This document shows, one piece after another, positions 12,881 to 25,300 of a DNA stretch of 64,000 nt (the first letter of the stretch is position 1; each line of letters starts with the position of its first letter). The notes under the pieces were generated by a model. The model was given only the letters and a program-made list of their open reading frames with translations. It had not been told where the DNA came from and ran no database searches. Position numbers and translations under genes: made by a program. Source of the DNA: Mytilus californianus (taxonomy: Eukaryota > Mollusca > Bivalvia > Mytilida > Mytilidae); NCBI RefSeq assembly GCF_021869535.1, contig NW_026262668.1:70019558-70083557 (forward strand), given 5' to 3'.

Positions 12881-13101
12881 AAATAAATACAAATTTTTTA
12901 ACCAATTTCAAGGGGATTAATTTAAAGTCTTTAATTTTTGGGGGTTCTAACCTTGTATTACTTTTTTGGATATTGGGCCCCATTTTTAAATTGGTCTACA
13001 TTGAGGTCAAAAGGGTCCAAAATTAAACTTTGTTTGATTTCATCAAAAACTGAATTATATGGTTGTATGATATGCTGAATTGTGCATTTAGATTTTTTAT
13101 A

Positions 13102-13826
13102 CACCCGTTTATGGGACGTATTATGGTATACCGTTGTCCATCCGTCAGTCATCAACATGTCGGACATTAACTCAAAAATGCTTCAACCAATTTGCATAAA
13201 ACTTTGGTGAATTGTTCATATCTATTGATGTGAGCTCCCTTTCTCTTTTTCTATAAAATTTAGATTTTACGTTTCTGAGTTATGGGGTTTTATTCATTAA
13301 AAAAGGGGGGATTTTCCAGTTTTCGGACAATAACTCAAAAATGCTTTCACCAATTTGCAAGAAACTTTGGTCAATTGTTTATATCTATTGACATGAGCTC
13401 CCTTTTGATTTTTATAAATTTTCGATTTTATGTTTCCGAGTTATGGAGTTTTATTCATTAAAAAAAGGGGGGATTTTCCAGTTTTTCGGACAAAAAGTCA
13501 AAATTGCTTTCAGCAGTTCTCATGAAACTTTGGAGAATTGTTTATATCTATTGATGCAAGCTCACTTTCAATTTTTATAAATGTTAGATTTTACACTTCC
13601 GAGTTATGGGATTTTATTCATAAAAAGGGGTGATTTTCTAGTTTTCGGACAATACCTTTAAAGTGCTTTGAGCAGTTTTCATTAAACTTTGGTGACTGGT
13701 TTATATCAATTAAGATAACCTCCCTTTAGTTTTTCACAAATTTCTAATATGACATTGAGAAGTTATTGAACTTTATTCGTAAAAAATGCGACGGGCGTAT
13801 CATGCGCTCATGGCGCAGCTGTTTAT
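13102..13826 (+). mobile_element. Nested tandem-core element (four ~160-bp units) inside copy B
   Basis: The head is 'atacacccgtttatgggacg' and the end is 'gcgacgggcgtatcatgcgc' followed by 'tcatggcgcagctgttta'. Four diverged units of about 160 bp start at the repeated 'ggacaataactcaaaaatgct' phrase near 13164, 13326, 13487 and 13646. It splits copy B at a position that is uninterrupted in copy A, which makes the insertion boundary credible. No coding content. Confidence 0.7.
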
Positions 13827-14179
13827 TATTTTGGGCCCTGTTTTCAAATTAGTCCATATTAAGATTTGAAGGGTCTAAAATTAAACTCTGTTTGATTTCA
13901 ACTAAAATTAATTTTTTGGTGGTTATATATGCTGAATCTAACCATGTTGTTAGATTTTGGATATCAGACTATACTAGGTAAATTAAATGTCCCATTTCAA
14001 ATTTTTAAGATCTTTGACCACATTTATTTTGTGTTAGAAACCTATATTATGTCAAAAATTTTATCACAATCTAAATTCAGACAGTATTAAGCTTGAATAT
14101 TGTGTCCAAACTTGCCCCAACTGTTCAGGGTTAGACCTCTGCGGTCGTATCTGGCTGCGCTCAGCGAAGCATTTTATTT

Positions 14180-15970
14180 TTGATCAATATTCAAAATTAC
14201 CAAAATCTATCATTGCCTTTTTCGCCATTTCCAAGCATTAATGAAAACTTTATGGCATGTTAAAAATAGTACAAAACAATGTACACAAATGAAACTGTGA
14301 GTAAAAATTAAAAGACTATGTGTGAAAGAAAGGAATATTTTGTCTCCCTGTGTGATAATGACCAATGATGGTTGATTTGTGTTTGGCGCGTAGTGGCAAA
14401 TGTTACATGCATTTAAGGTCGAGAAGATGTGAATGTGATACGAATATGAACCCTGCTTTGTACTTGACATGCATAGTTTGATTTTTAACGTACCTGTTCA
14501 ACCCAGACAGTTTATTCTGACTCCAAACGGACCGGTCTTTGTAACTACAAAACCGTCAGATCTGGAAAAATAACCAATGTTCCGAAGTCTGATCTAGATG
14601 CAGCAGCTAGGTGGGAGAGTGACTGGTAACAGGTGGGTGACTTTCCATTCTGACAAATGCACTTCAGTATTACAGAAGAAAACATACAGACATGATTATG
14701 TTCTCCACAATACCAAACTCGAAGGTACGGTGTATTTATAAGACAGAAAAACGGTATTGTATAACTGTGTGTGTATGGGAACAGTGGCATATTTGTCATG
14801 GGTATCTACCAACGCTTTGGTGGTAAGGTACATGAGATAGTTAGAAAATACTGGTCAATCAGATTCTCATTATATTGTGTCCTGTATAAATATACAAGTT
14901 CCATCTGAGCCTTCTGGAATACAATTTTTCGAATTTCGTATATCTGATAACATTTTGGTATGAAGTATTTTCAAATCGAGGATTCGACCGTATTTTCTGA
15001 TCTACTTTGCTTATTTTATATTATCTTATCATATTTCGTAGATTTGCCTGTGTAACGTTTCAAATTCATGTTTGTTAATTGTTAAGTGTTATTTAAAATA
15101 AATATATTTGAATTTAAAAACATATCTAGTTGTAGCTTTTAAATCTGCTTGTCTATTTCTTTTTAAATGTAAGTTTTACAAATTATAAGCAGGTTACTTA
15201 CAGGTTAATTTTTCGGGACATACAAAACGTTTTTTTTTTTGGCCCATACAAACGTTGTTGTTTTTGTGTCAGACAAAAAGCTGGGTTCATTCGGTCCATA
15301 CGTATCACTGTTTTTTTTTTTGGTGGGGTGGGGGGGGGGGGGGATGAGGGGGACAGAACACTGTTATCGAATCAAGTCAAGATATCGATTTTTATTTGCC
15401 TCAGACCTAATATTTTACCCTAAATTGCTAGTTTCAGGTGACATTCTTTTTTGGGGGCCAACAAAAACGCTGTTGTTCATGATGACCCGGTGATAAAATC
15501 CGGACGTATGTATATAATATTCGCATACTTTATAAATTACTGGTCACATCAATCTGTTAGTCTTTGACAGGTAACCACCGAATTTATCCTTTCACAACAA
15601 CGTAAAAGACTGTTTCGTTATTGTTAAAAGTTGAATTGTTCACTTTATGTAAACACGTACTTTAGAAAAAATACTTTTTTATTCTGACTTCACAGTATGA
15701 TTTACTGGAAAGTACATGTAAAAGTACATATAACATGGGTTTAAGATAGCATAGATAATCTCTTTAAGTTTATTCTGCGATCAAGGTCTATCTCCTATAC
15801 TCCTTATCTATTTCACAGCTTAAGATTGTGAAATAGAATTATTTGTAGAAGGTTATGTCCAGTATGAAAGGCCACGTGTAATTCGTTTAATATAGCAAAG
15901 TGGTTTATAGATGTTGTATGTCCTAAATTCGTAAAGCCAATTAAATTATTGCTATATTCATATATACGAT
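14180..15970. other. Intergenic region upstream of the SLC5 gene
   Basis: No gene was recognised. There are homopolymer-rich tracts (T run near 15230, G run near 15330-15342). The stretch just before 15971 should contain the transporter promoter and any 5' untranslated exon, but no convincing TATA or initiator element could be assigned. Confidence 0.45.
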
Positions 15971-16315
15971 ATGGCTGCCACCTTTACGGCTTTAGACTAT
16001 TGTTTGTTTGGTGCAGTACTAATAGTTTCTGGACTCATAGGAGTATACTATTTACTCAAAGAAAAATGGGGCGCAAAAGAGGCCTCATCAGACGACATTC
16101 TTATGGGTGGTAGAGAAATGCCGGTATTTCCGGTTGCAATGTCATTGGTAGCAAGTTATATGTCTGCTATCACTGTGTTAGGTACACCAACAGAAATGTA
16201 TGTGTTTGGAAGTCAATATTATTTAGTTGGATTTTCTGGTCTACTTACATACCCTGCGACGTGTTATGTTTTTCTGCCATTTTTTCACAATCTTGGATTA
16301 ACAAGTGCGTACCAG
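15971..16315 (+). CDS. SLC5 exon 1 (residues 1-115)
   Basis: It encodes the N-terminus and the first transmembrane segments, ending ...LGLTSAYQ. The donor is CAG|GTAAGT and the phase at the end is 0. The frame stays open past the donor to 16486, but that extension is intronic and unlike the family. Confidence 0.93.
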
Positions 16316-19300
16316 GTAAGTTTGTTATTAGTATTTTCGATAAATATTGAATCCGATGTTCTGTTAAAAAATCACTGTGTAAGTGAAGTTCCGTCCACAT
16401 TTTATTTGACATGCGAATGTTCGTTTCCTTGCCATGTTGTTTGTTTGATGTGCCATTTACATTTGACATTCATTCCCTTTGTTTAACATTGTAATTATAT
16501 AAGATTCGTCAAAGTTAAATTCTTTGCATTTATCATAATTTTGCAGAAAAGAAAATGTTTACATTGGAACATACATTGAAAACACCGTTTTCAAGATAAC
16601 GGAATCAAAATTAACATTTTTTTTGTTGTGACTTTTATTTACATTTATCGTCCTTCCCGTTACCCTGCTCAGTCGCTCCGTAATTCTCTCAACAAGGATT
16701 TGAGACGAGATCAGGCATCATCAGCGACGTCACAATGTCTGAGGAGAAGTTATCAGCGACGTCACAATGTGAGAGGAGACGTTATCAAGCTTCCTTTCGT
16801 CAAACGTGAAACTGTCTTAGGGAGGGGAAAACGACCAGTTATAGAACAATAAACAGATAATCGGGTTTTCTTCGTATAGATATCGTAAAATATCAGCCGC
16901 CCGACACAATGTAAAGCTTTTTTGCTCGTTCGCTGCGCTCACTCGCCAAAAAGGTTCACATTGTGGCTCGCGGCTGATATTTAACGATATCAATGTGTAG
17001 AAAACCCGATAATCTATACAAACATGTTTGTAATATACATTTTATTGTTATGTATTAATTGTATTTAATTTAGTATTTAGAGTTGAGGTTTTGTAGAGCG
17101 ACAAGATACCTGGCAGGTGGAATTTTTGCTTTAGAAATGGTAAATATTGTTTATTAAGTACACAGTCATTGAACTGCAAACATTAGTAATAATTATTAAA
17201 AAAAAAGGCATATTATTTACATTGCCCATCGAGTAGATTGTTTATTTTGACACTATATAATATTTTTTGAATTAGCAACATATTTTTAAAAATGTAAGAA
17301 GATCACAAGGGTTTAAAACTCAACTTTACAATTTTTCCCTCTGTTAACTTTTCATGTTTGATGTAGCAACATTCCTGCATCACTTGTATATACACTTTAG
17401 TATATATATCTGCCAGTTGATACAATATTTCAGTAATTGCGTTTCATATTTTACTTGATAGAGGGTTGCTGATAACAAGGAATCTATTAAATCAAGTTGA
17501 AAAGTGAAGTCATCGATGGTTGTACTGGCGCAACCCTCATGATGATGACCAAAGTAGTCAATATTTCTGTCTCATATATATATATATATATATACAAGTC
17601 TAAATTGAAAACAACGTTCAAACCTATGATTGCGTTGGATAAAACTGTCAGCTTATTGGAGTTATTAATGTAAAATTTTACCATATGTTTCCATTTTGAC
17701 CTATTATTTTGAAAACTATAATTGATACAGGGAAACTTTAATTGGGAAAAAGATCAGAAAGACAAGTTCTACAAATCAGTCCGCAGGTCCGAAATCATCA
17801 GACGACTACTTATTGGAGTTATTGCTCATTAATGACGATTTTTACCATTTTTTTTTTGCTTTTTTTTATTAAATTAAATATCTCAAGACTATTCTCCTAT
17901 GAAACGTTTGGATCAAATCTAACCGAACTCGGCCACAATCACTATTAAGGTATCGAGTTTCAAAATGTGTCCGATGTCCTCGCCTGTGAACAAACATGGC
18001 CCACATGGCTAAAATAAAGTGTTGTCTATTATCTTGAAAACCGCTACGAATAGAGAAAATCTGACAGACAGAAATGTTCATAATGTTGAGATCTAACTTC
18101 TGTCCATTTACGTCAAAACTTTCAGCCAATTTCTTATCTGAGTTATTGTCCTTAAATGTAAAATTTTACCTTATTTTTTTTTATATTTTTGCTGATTATT
18201 TTGAAAACTATAATAGATAGAAAGATTCTTTAATAAGGAAAAGTGATCAGCAAGACAAGATATACTCATAAGTCAAATGGCTGAAATTGTCACTTAACTC
18301 TTTATAGACTTATTGCCCTTTCATGAGGATTTTTACCAAAAAGTGGCCATTGTTGAAGATGATTCAGCCTCTGATTCAGTATTTGTTTTGTATCTATTGG
18401 CCTTAGTTTTTAATCTGTACCACACCCTACAGATCTTAATTTCATTTCAAACTTTTTCTATTTAAAGGTTAGTAAATTCATATGAATTGATAGTTGATGA
18501 ATTAGGTAATGTATTTGGGTTAGACAAGAGACAATTACCTTTTCAATCTGCTTTGGCATTTCAGCATGTTCATTTACGATAACTTAGCAGATTTAAACAT
18601 GCGGGTGATTGTTGCTCAATGTTAAGTTTTTTTGTGGTGTTTCATTGGCTGTTGCTAATCTGTTCGAGTTTGTTCCTTTGACCATGATGTTGTCTGTCTT
18701 TCTGTCACATGGTTTTTGTATTGACCCCTCTCCCATTGGTACATTCCCACTTTTTTGTTGCTCAAACGAGCAGTGATGTTTACCTGTACAAATGTTAATT
18801 GGCTATATAACAATATTATAATTGTAAGGTAAAAAATCAAAGGTTACTAACTTCAGAGGCAGAAAACTGACTGGAAGGCAAGGAAGATCAAATGTAGAAA
18901 AGTGTCTTGCGTAAATTAGGTATACAGTATACTTAGCTAGTTCGCAAACCTTAAAAGAATCAAATGTCCAGGAGAAGCCCCTATTTGAGAAGCGGTTGTG
19001 ATTTCATAGTGTCTCTGTTGAGTGCATGTCTTTGAAAATTTATTTTAATATTGTGTTCATTGCTTAACACAAATTGGTGGGAGCTTGTTGGGCGATTGAA
19101 ACGCGTTCCTATTTGGTGTTTCTTTTATCAATAAACGAATGTATAGATATGTCAAACGTTTAATAAACTAGAAAAGTTGTGAATGGATTAACAGAGACCA
19201 CAAATAATCTGCCATTAGTCGGGTATAGTGGTTTTTATGACGAGGGGATTTATAATATAGTGAATGATACGAATGACTGATAGACCCATTCTATTTTTAA

Positions 19301-22300
19301 AATCTATTTTACATTTTGACATTACTTATTTCCAACTTGACACTTCTCACTTCCAAGGTAACATTTCTCATTTCCAAGTTGACATTTAATACTTCCAAGT
19401 TTACATTTTGTAGTTCCAAGTTGAAATTTCTCAATTCAAAGTGACATTTCCCATTTCCAAGTGACATTTCTTAGCCCGAACTTGGAAGTAAGAAATGTAG
19501 ACTTGCCACTTTAATGTCAAGTTTAAACTGAGAATTGTCAGCTTTTAGATGAGAAATAGCAATTTGGAAATATGACATGTCAAGTTTGAAATGAGATATT
19601 TTAACAACAGAATATCCCTACTGTTCTTTCGGTGATTGATAATCTTTCTTTTTCTTCAGCTTTTATACATGGCCGTCGTATTGTATGCGCCAGCATTAGC
19701 ATTGAACCAAGGCAAGTTGTGTTATAGATAGTGATGAGATTTTGTTCAGTATTTTCTGTTGGAAAATAAAATCAACATTGAAATTTAATTTACTTGCAAA
19801 TCAGATACTATTAGAAGTCTCCTTCAAATTATACTTACCAGTTGATAATAACACCTGTTTTTAAACGAAACACTTTTAAGTATAATATTAAGAATAGTTT
19901 TTTTTCTTTGAGATACTAGTAGAATCCAACAGCTGACAAACTGACACATTTGTATGACAATGATTGTTGCTCAAAAAAAGAAAGTGATTGTATATTTTTT
20001 TTATTAAATACTAATGCTTCTATAACCAGTTGTAAGAATCAGATGACAAAATAACTTTATACAAACTTATCATATTGCTTAGTTAATGAAAAAATGGGAA
20101 AAAGACAAGAAGCCATACAAATTCTTAAACAAGACAGACTTGGTACACGCAATAACAATATGCAATAGTTAATCGTTTCCTTTGATATCTCAACCTTTCC
20201 TTTTTACAAAAAATGTATGAATGAAAAACGTTCGTCTTTAAAACATGTGCTGTTCCAAAGTTAATCAGAAATTGAAGAACCTATACCATATATTGTAGTG
20301 ACTGGTTTGTCTCTGTGGGGATCTATACTCAGCGTTGGTATCGTAGTTACATTTTATACATCTATGGTACGTATTTGACAAACAAACAAAAATTAATTTT
20401 CTTAGGCCGGTAAAAACTTATTATATTTTAGCAATATGTACACGTAAATGTTTAATTTAGAAATGCTATTCATATTTATGCATAAAAAATACAAATGTTA
20501 ATATTATTTCTTTGAAAATGTATTGAATTTAAGACGAAAAGTTTGCTCTCAAATATGTATCTTCACATCAGCTTGTAAAATTTAAAACATTTCAAGACCC
20601 TATAGTATATTTCCATCTAAAAGGGAAAAAAACAATATTCATCCACGAACTGCATTTTATGTGCTACACTAAATATACAGAATTGTTCCAAAATCATATG
20701 TGTGCTTTTATATGACCGGCAACTATGCCAGATTATATATTTCTCAAAAGATATATTTATTATGTAGTTTTTATTACTTGTATTAACATGGTTGCTTATT
20801 CCACGTAGAAAACCAAATCTTTGTTGGAATTCCATTATTTTACTAAATGCTCAGTATCATACAATACTACACAATATTTATATTCTTAAGGGAGGATTGC
20901 GGGCTGTATTGTGGACAGATACCTTCCAAACATTCATTGTTGTTGGGGGTCTTATTGGCATTATTTCTATAGGGAGCTCAAAATTGGGAGGACTAGCAGA
21001 GGTCTGGAGAATTGCATCGGAAGGAAACAGAATTGAATTTTTCAAGTAAGCGTTTGTGCAATGAAAGTGTATTGCACTTATTTGAAAGAGGTTTTCTTAT
21101 ACACATAAATATACAAATCAATGGTATAACCACAAAGTTTTAAAGTTTAAACTAAATTGTAACGCTTTCACTTAAAAGATAAGGAAATGAAGTTCATTGC
21201 ATGGATTATTATTTGTGTTTTATTCCAATAACAACTTTACATCAACCATTGTTCTGTGTATTATTACAAATGATTTATAGATAAAATCAACATGGTCTAA
21301 GATTGAATTTGTATATGATAATCATCTGATAGAATAGTAGTTTTTGTGAAACTTTCGCACATCAAATACCACTGGAAGAGAACATATTACAAAACTCTAT
21401 ATTCACAACACTTTCAATGGAATAATGTATATAACACAATTATATTATAGTTCTTTACCAGGAAGTATATCATTTATCGTTTTGTATCGAATCTCGGCAA
21501 CATACATGTAATTGGTGCAACACAAGTTGTACATTTACAACAATTCATCAGATACTAGTATATGAATTTTCATAGCTAGATAAAACACATGCTATTTAAA
21601 TAATATGATATAATAAATACTATGTTTGATAATAATTTTCATTTTATTTTAATGACTTTAAAAAATTAGCTACACTATACGATATAGATCTACAAATCGA
21701 ATGCATCTTTTAAAAATACATGATGCTTTACATGGTGTAAAAGAATTAACATTTATGTGCTTCATTAGAATATATAAAATAGTTGCTGTAGATTATCATT
21801 TCCAAATAAATCTACGAAAGATGTGTGATCGTGAAGGGAGCCCAGAAACATGAATTGACATTCAACAGAAAACCGTGTTTAGAAGAGCGACAGAGTTGTT
21901 TTATTTTTTATCTTTAAATGTATTGATGGAATATATATAGTGAATGTGTCTAAATTTTAGTAGGGATTTATTTTGGTTACTTTGTTTCATGGAATACATC
22001 AAAATTTATAGGTGCTGATGTTTTATTTAATTTTCAGTTTTGATCCTAGTCCATTCGTACGGTGCACATTTTGGGGGTTAATAGTAGGAAGTTTTATTGG
22101 TCAGCTGACTATCTATGGTGCCAATCAAACAATGTTACAGAGGTACATGAGTATCAGTAATGTTAGAAGCTCACAACTGTAAGTAATTTAAAATAATTAT
22201 TATCATACCATAAGCTTAACAGTTACTTCGTGTCCTACAACTTTCTGTACCAACAACAAGCAGTTGTATAAAAATGTACTTACCTTCGACAATCCTTTAG

Positions 22301-25300
22301 TTGAAGATAGCTATGGTTATGACAATGTAAAAGTTAATTGCTTGAATTGAAATGTATCCGAAGAAAGTAGGAGATCAAGATAGTAAATTACGTTAGTATA
22401 AAAAATTATTAGCGTCCATACATTTTTCAACAATTTCTACGGATATTTTACCGGCTTACCCTTCTGGATCATGTGGCCTCGTCCTGGATTTCTTTGCGAT
22501 TCTATTGTTCGAACTCAATTTGTCTGTGTTTTCTTTGAAGTGTTTTTGCCTGTTGTTATGCCTTATTCTTCTCTTTTTTTACTTGCAGTGTTGTTCAACC
22601 TCCGACGTACGATTTTGACCCCCCCCCCCCTAGAATCGTCTTATACCATTTTCTGCTTTTATTATGAACCAATCACAGGGAAGAAATTTCAACAAGTACA
22701 ATGTAGGATAATACGTAAATAACGAACTTTTCTGTATGTCAAGTTAACTTACCTTCCTTTTGGCGTGGCTCGGTTTTTATACATCCCGCCATTGTGTTAT
22801 TGTGCTATGGTCATTCTTGTCTTTCATTTTTCCTATTTGCTTTGTCTATATGCCATTTTGTTTTTCTTTGTTGACATAGTTGTTTATTTTTATAGTGATT
22901 AAGATTATAACACAATGTTGACTGCTGTACCCCAATTTTTTACATTTTTACCTATTATGTCTGTTTGATTTGTTTACACATTGTTGTCAATATAATGGCA
23001 TTTTATGCGACTGTAATAAAAGTGAGAGGTTCAGCTAGCTATAAAACCAGGTTTAATCCGCCATTTTCTACATTAGAAAATGCCTGTACCAAGGCAGGAA
23101 TATGACAGTTGTTTTCCATTCGTTTGATGTGTTTGAGCTTTTGATTTTGTCATTTGATAAGGGACTTTCCGTTTTGAATTTTCCTTGGAACTCGGTATTA
23201 TTGTTATTTTACTTTGTTTCCACCTATAAGTATTAACTTACTTCTATTTAAATATGGATAAAGGATGTGGAATAAGCGAAAATGACGGCGACCAAGAATA
23301 TCTAAAAAGTAAAATAACAAAAATACCGAACTCCGAGGAAAATTCTAAACGGAAAGTCCCTAAGCAAATGGCAAAATCAAAAGCTCAAACACATCAAACG
23401 AATGGATAACAACTGTCATATTCCTGACTTGGTACAGGCATTTTCTTATGTAGAAAATGGTGAATTAAACCTGGTTTTATAGCGAGCTAAACGTCTCACT
23501 TGTATGACAGTCGCATAAAATTCCATTATATTGACAACGATGTGTGAACAAAACAAACAGACATAATAGGTAAAAATGTCAAAAATAGGGGTACAGCAGT
23601 CAACATTGTGTTATAATCTTAATCACTACAAAAACAAGCAAATATGTCAACAACGACAAACAAAACGTAAGGACAAAATACGACCCTCAATTATTTTTTG
23701 ACATATTTGTCAAGCTCAAAATTGTCCCCAGGCTACTATAAATCCCTCAAATATTAGCTTCCTAAATAATCAAAAACATTAGAAAATTTTAAAAGCAACT
23801 AACTATGTTCCTGACTTGCTGCAGACACATATGACTGGGTTTTACTTGTTTTGTCAGTATTCAGCAAGAACTAAAACAATCTATGTAATGTGAGAAAAAT
23901 TCATATAATAGTATATTAAATTATAATATCATTGGTTAAACGGAAGAATTATGATTTATATGTCCAATTTCTTCTGTCCATCATTACAAATGTAAACGTT
24001 CATATCAATGTTAACATGTATTTGTGACTGAATAATCTTCTTGGCAAGTTTATCTTCGGTATGTATTGCCAATAGATTTTCACATTTTAATTTTTAATGT
24101 TTCACACTGGTCTTTGAGCTCTTGAAGCGAGACAGGAAAGGAAGGAACAACGTTTTCGTTCGTTAATCAAAATGATGATTGAAACAATAACAACACCTTA
24201 TTTATTTAACTCAATTATCAACAGCTTCATTTGTACATAATTATATATATATATACTGAATTTACACATGTGCTCGTTTATCCAAATTTGTTTCATATAG
24301 CTTATTATTAATAGTATTCTTAATTATTGACTCATTTTGCCAGTCATCTATGATTTAGTTTTGAAAATGAATAGATTTGTATTGAAATTATATTTGTGTA
24401 TGTGATGTCTAATCTGTATGTTATATATTGTATCTTGTGGTATTGACTGGGCTTGCATATGCTTAGCTTGCTACCCAATTTAATTTGATTTATTTTGATA
24501 AAAAAAACTATTTAAACTAAACTACAACACTACTACTACTACTATTTGTTTTGTAATAACTTTTATTTTTACACTCAAACAACATATTTAACAACATGAA
24601 TAGTTATAACAAATTTATCATTATACATGAAATTTAAAATAATACATTCAAGTTATCTTACTATTTTTTCTTGCAGTGCATTATTTATCAGCCTTCCTGC
24701 CACTATGTTGCTGATTACACTAGTATGTCTCAGTGGATTAGTTATATATGCTGCTTACGCTACTTGTGATCCATTGCTAGATGGAAAGATTTTAGCAAGA
24801 GACCAGGTAAGAGCATGCAGCTTCCCTAATTCTGTGCAAATGAAAAAACGAGATGAGTCGACGGAACATTAATGTTATTATCATACTTAAATGATTTTCA
24901 CGAAGATTAAGTATTATTTACTAAGTATAGAATAGCAAAATGCTGCTTTTTTAAACGTACTAGTCAAGAGTAATAACTATGTCAAAACAATGAATATATA
25001 GTTATTTACAGCATTTGCTTGACCATAATCTTAATATCTCCATGTATACGCATGCAGTTAAAATAAGTCGAATTTAACTTTTAAAAGTTTTCTATTCTGC
25101 AAAAGAGGATGAAAGAGCGACGAAAGATACCAGAGGGACAGTCAAACTCATAGATCAAAAACAAACTGACAACGCCATGGCCAAAAATAAAAAGACAAAC
25201 AGACAAATAATAGTACAGATGACACAACATAGAAAACCAAAGACTAAGCAACACGAACCCCACCAAAAACTGGGGTGATCTCCGGTGCTCCGGAAGGGTA

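Larger units (their letters stand above)
12035..14178 (+). repeat. Composite dispersed repeat, copy B, with a nested insertion
   Basis: It has the same order of parts as copy A: 'gaccgcaaaaattttttgcgtcgtat' hairpin head, 'acaataactttagtttaagt' units, a longer 35-bp array, 'gctgaatctaaccatg' units and the tail 'ccaactgttcagggttagac'. The 'tgaattgtgcatttagatttttt' passage is interrupted at about 13102 and resumes at about 13827 with 'ttttgggccctgttttcaaatt', so another element inserted into it. Confidence 0.75.

Noticed and set aside
14545-14799. Minus-strand 84-codon frame
   Set aside because: It has a protein-like look in part (CQNGK...SHLAAASRSDFGT), but I could not tie it to a family or find splice partners; it may be a fragment of a dispersed repeat.
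16316-16486. Open-frame extension of SLC5 exon 1
   Set aside because: The donor CAG|GTAAGT at 16316 and the next exon at 17074 restore the family sequence; the extension does not resemble it.
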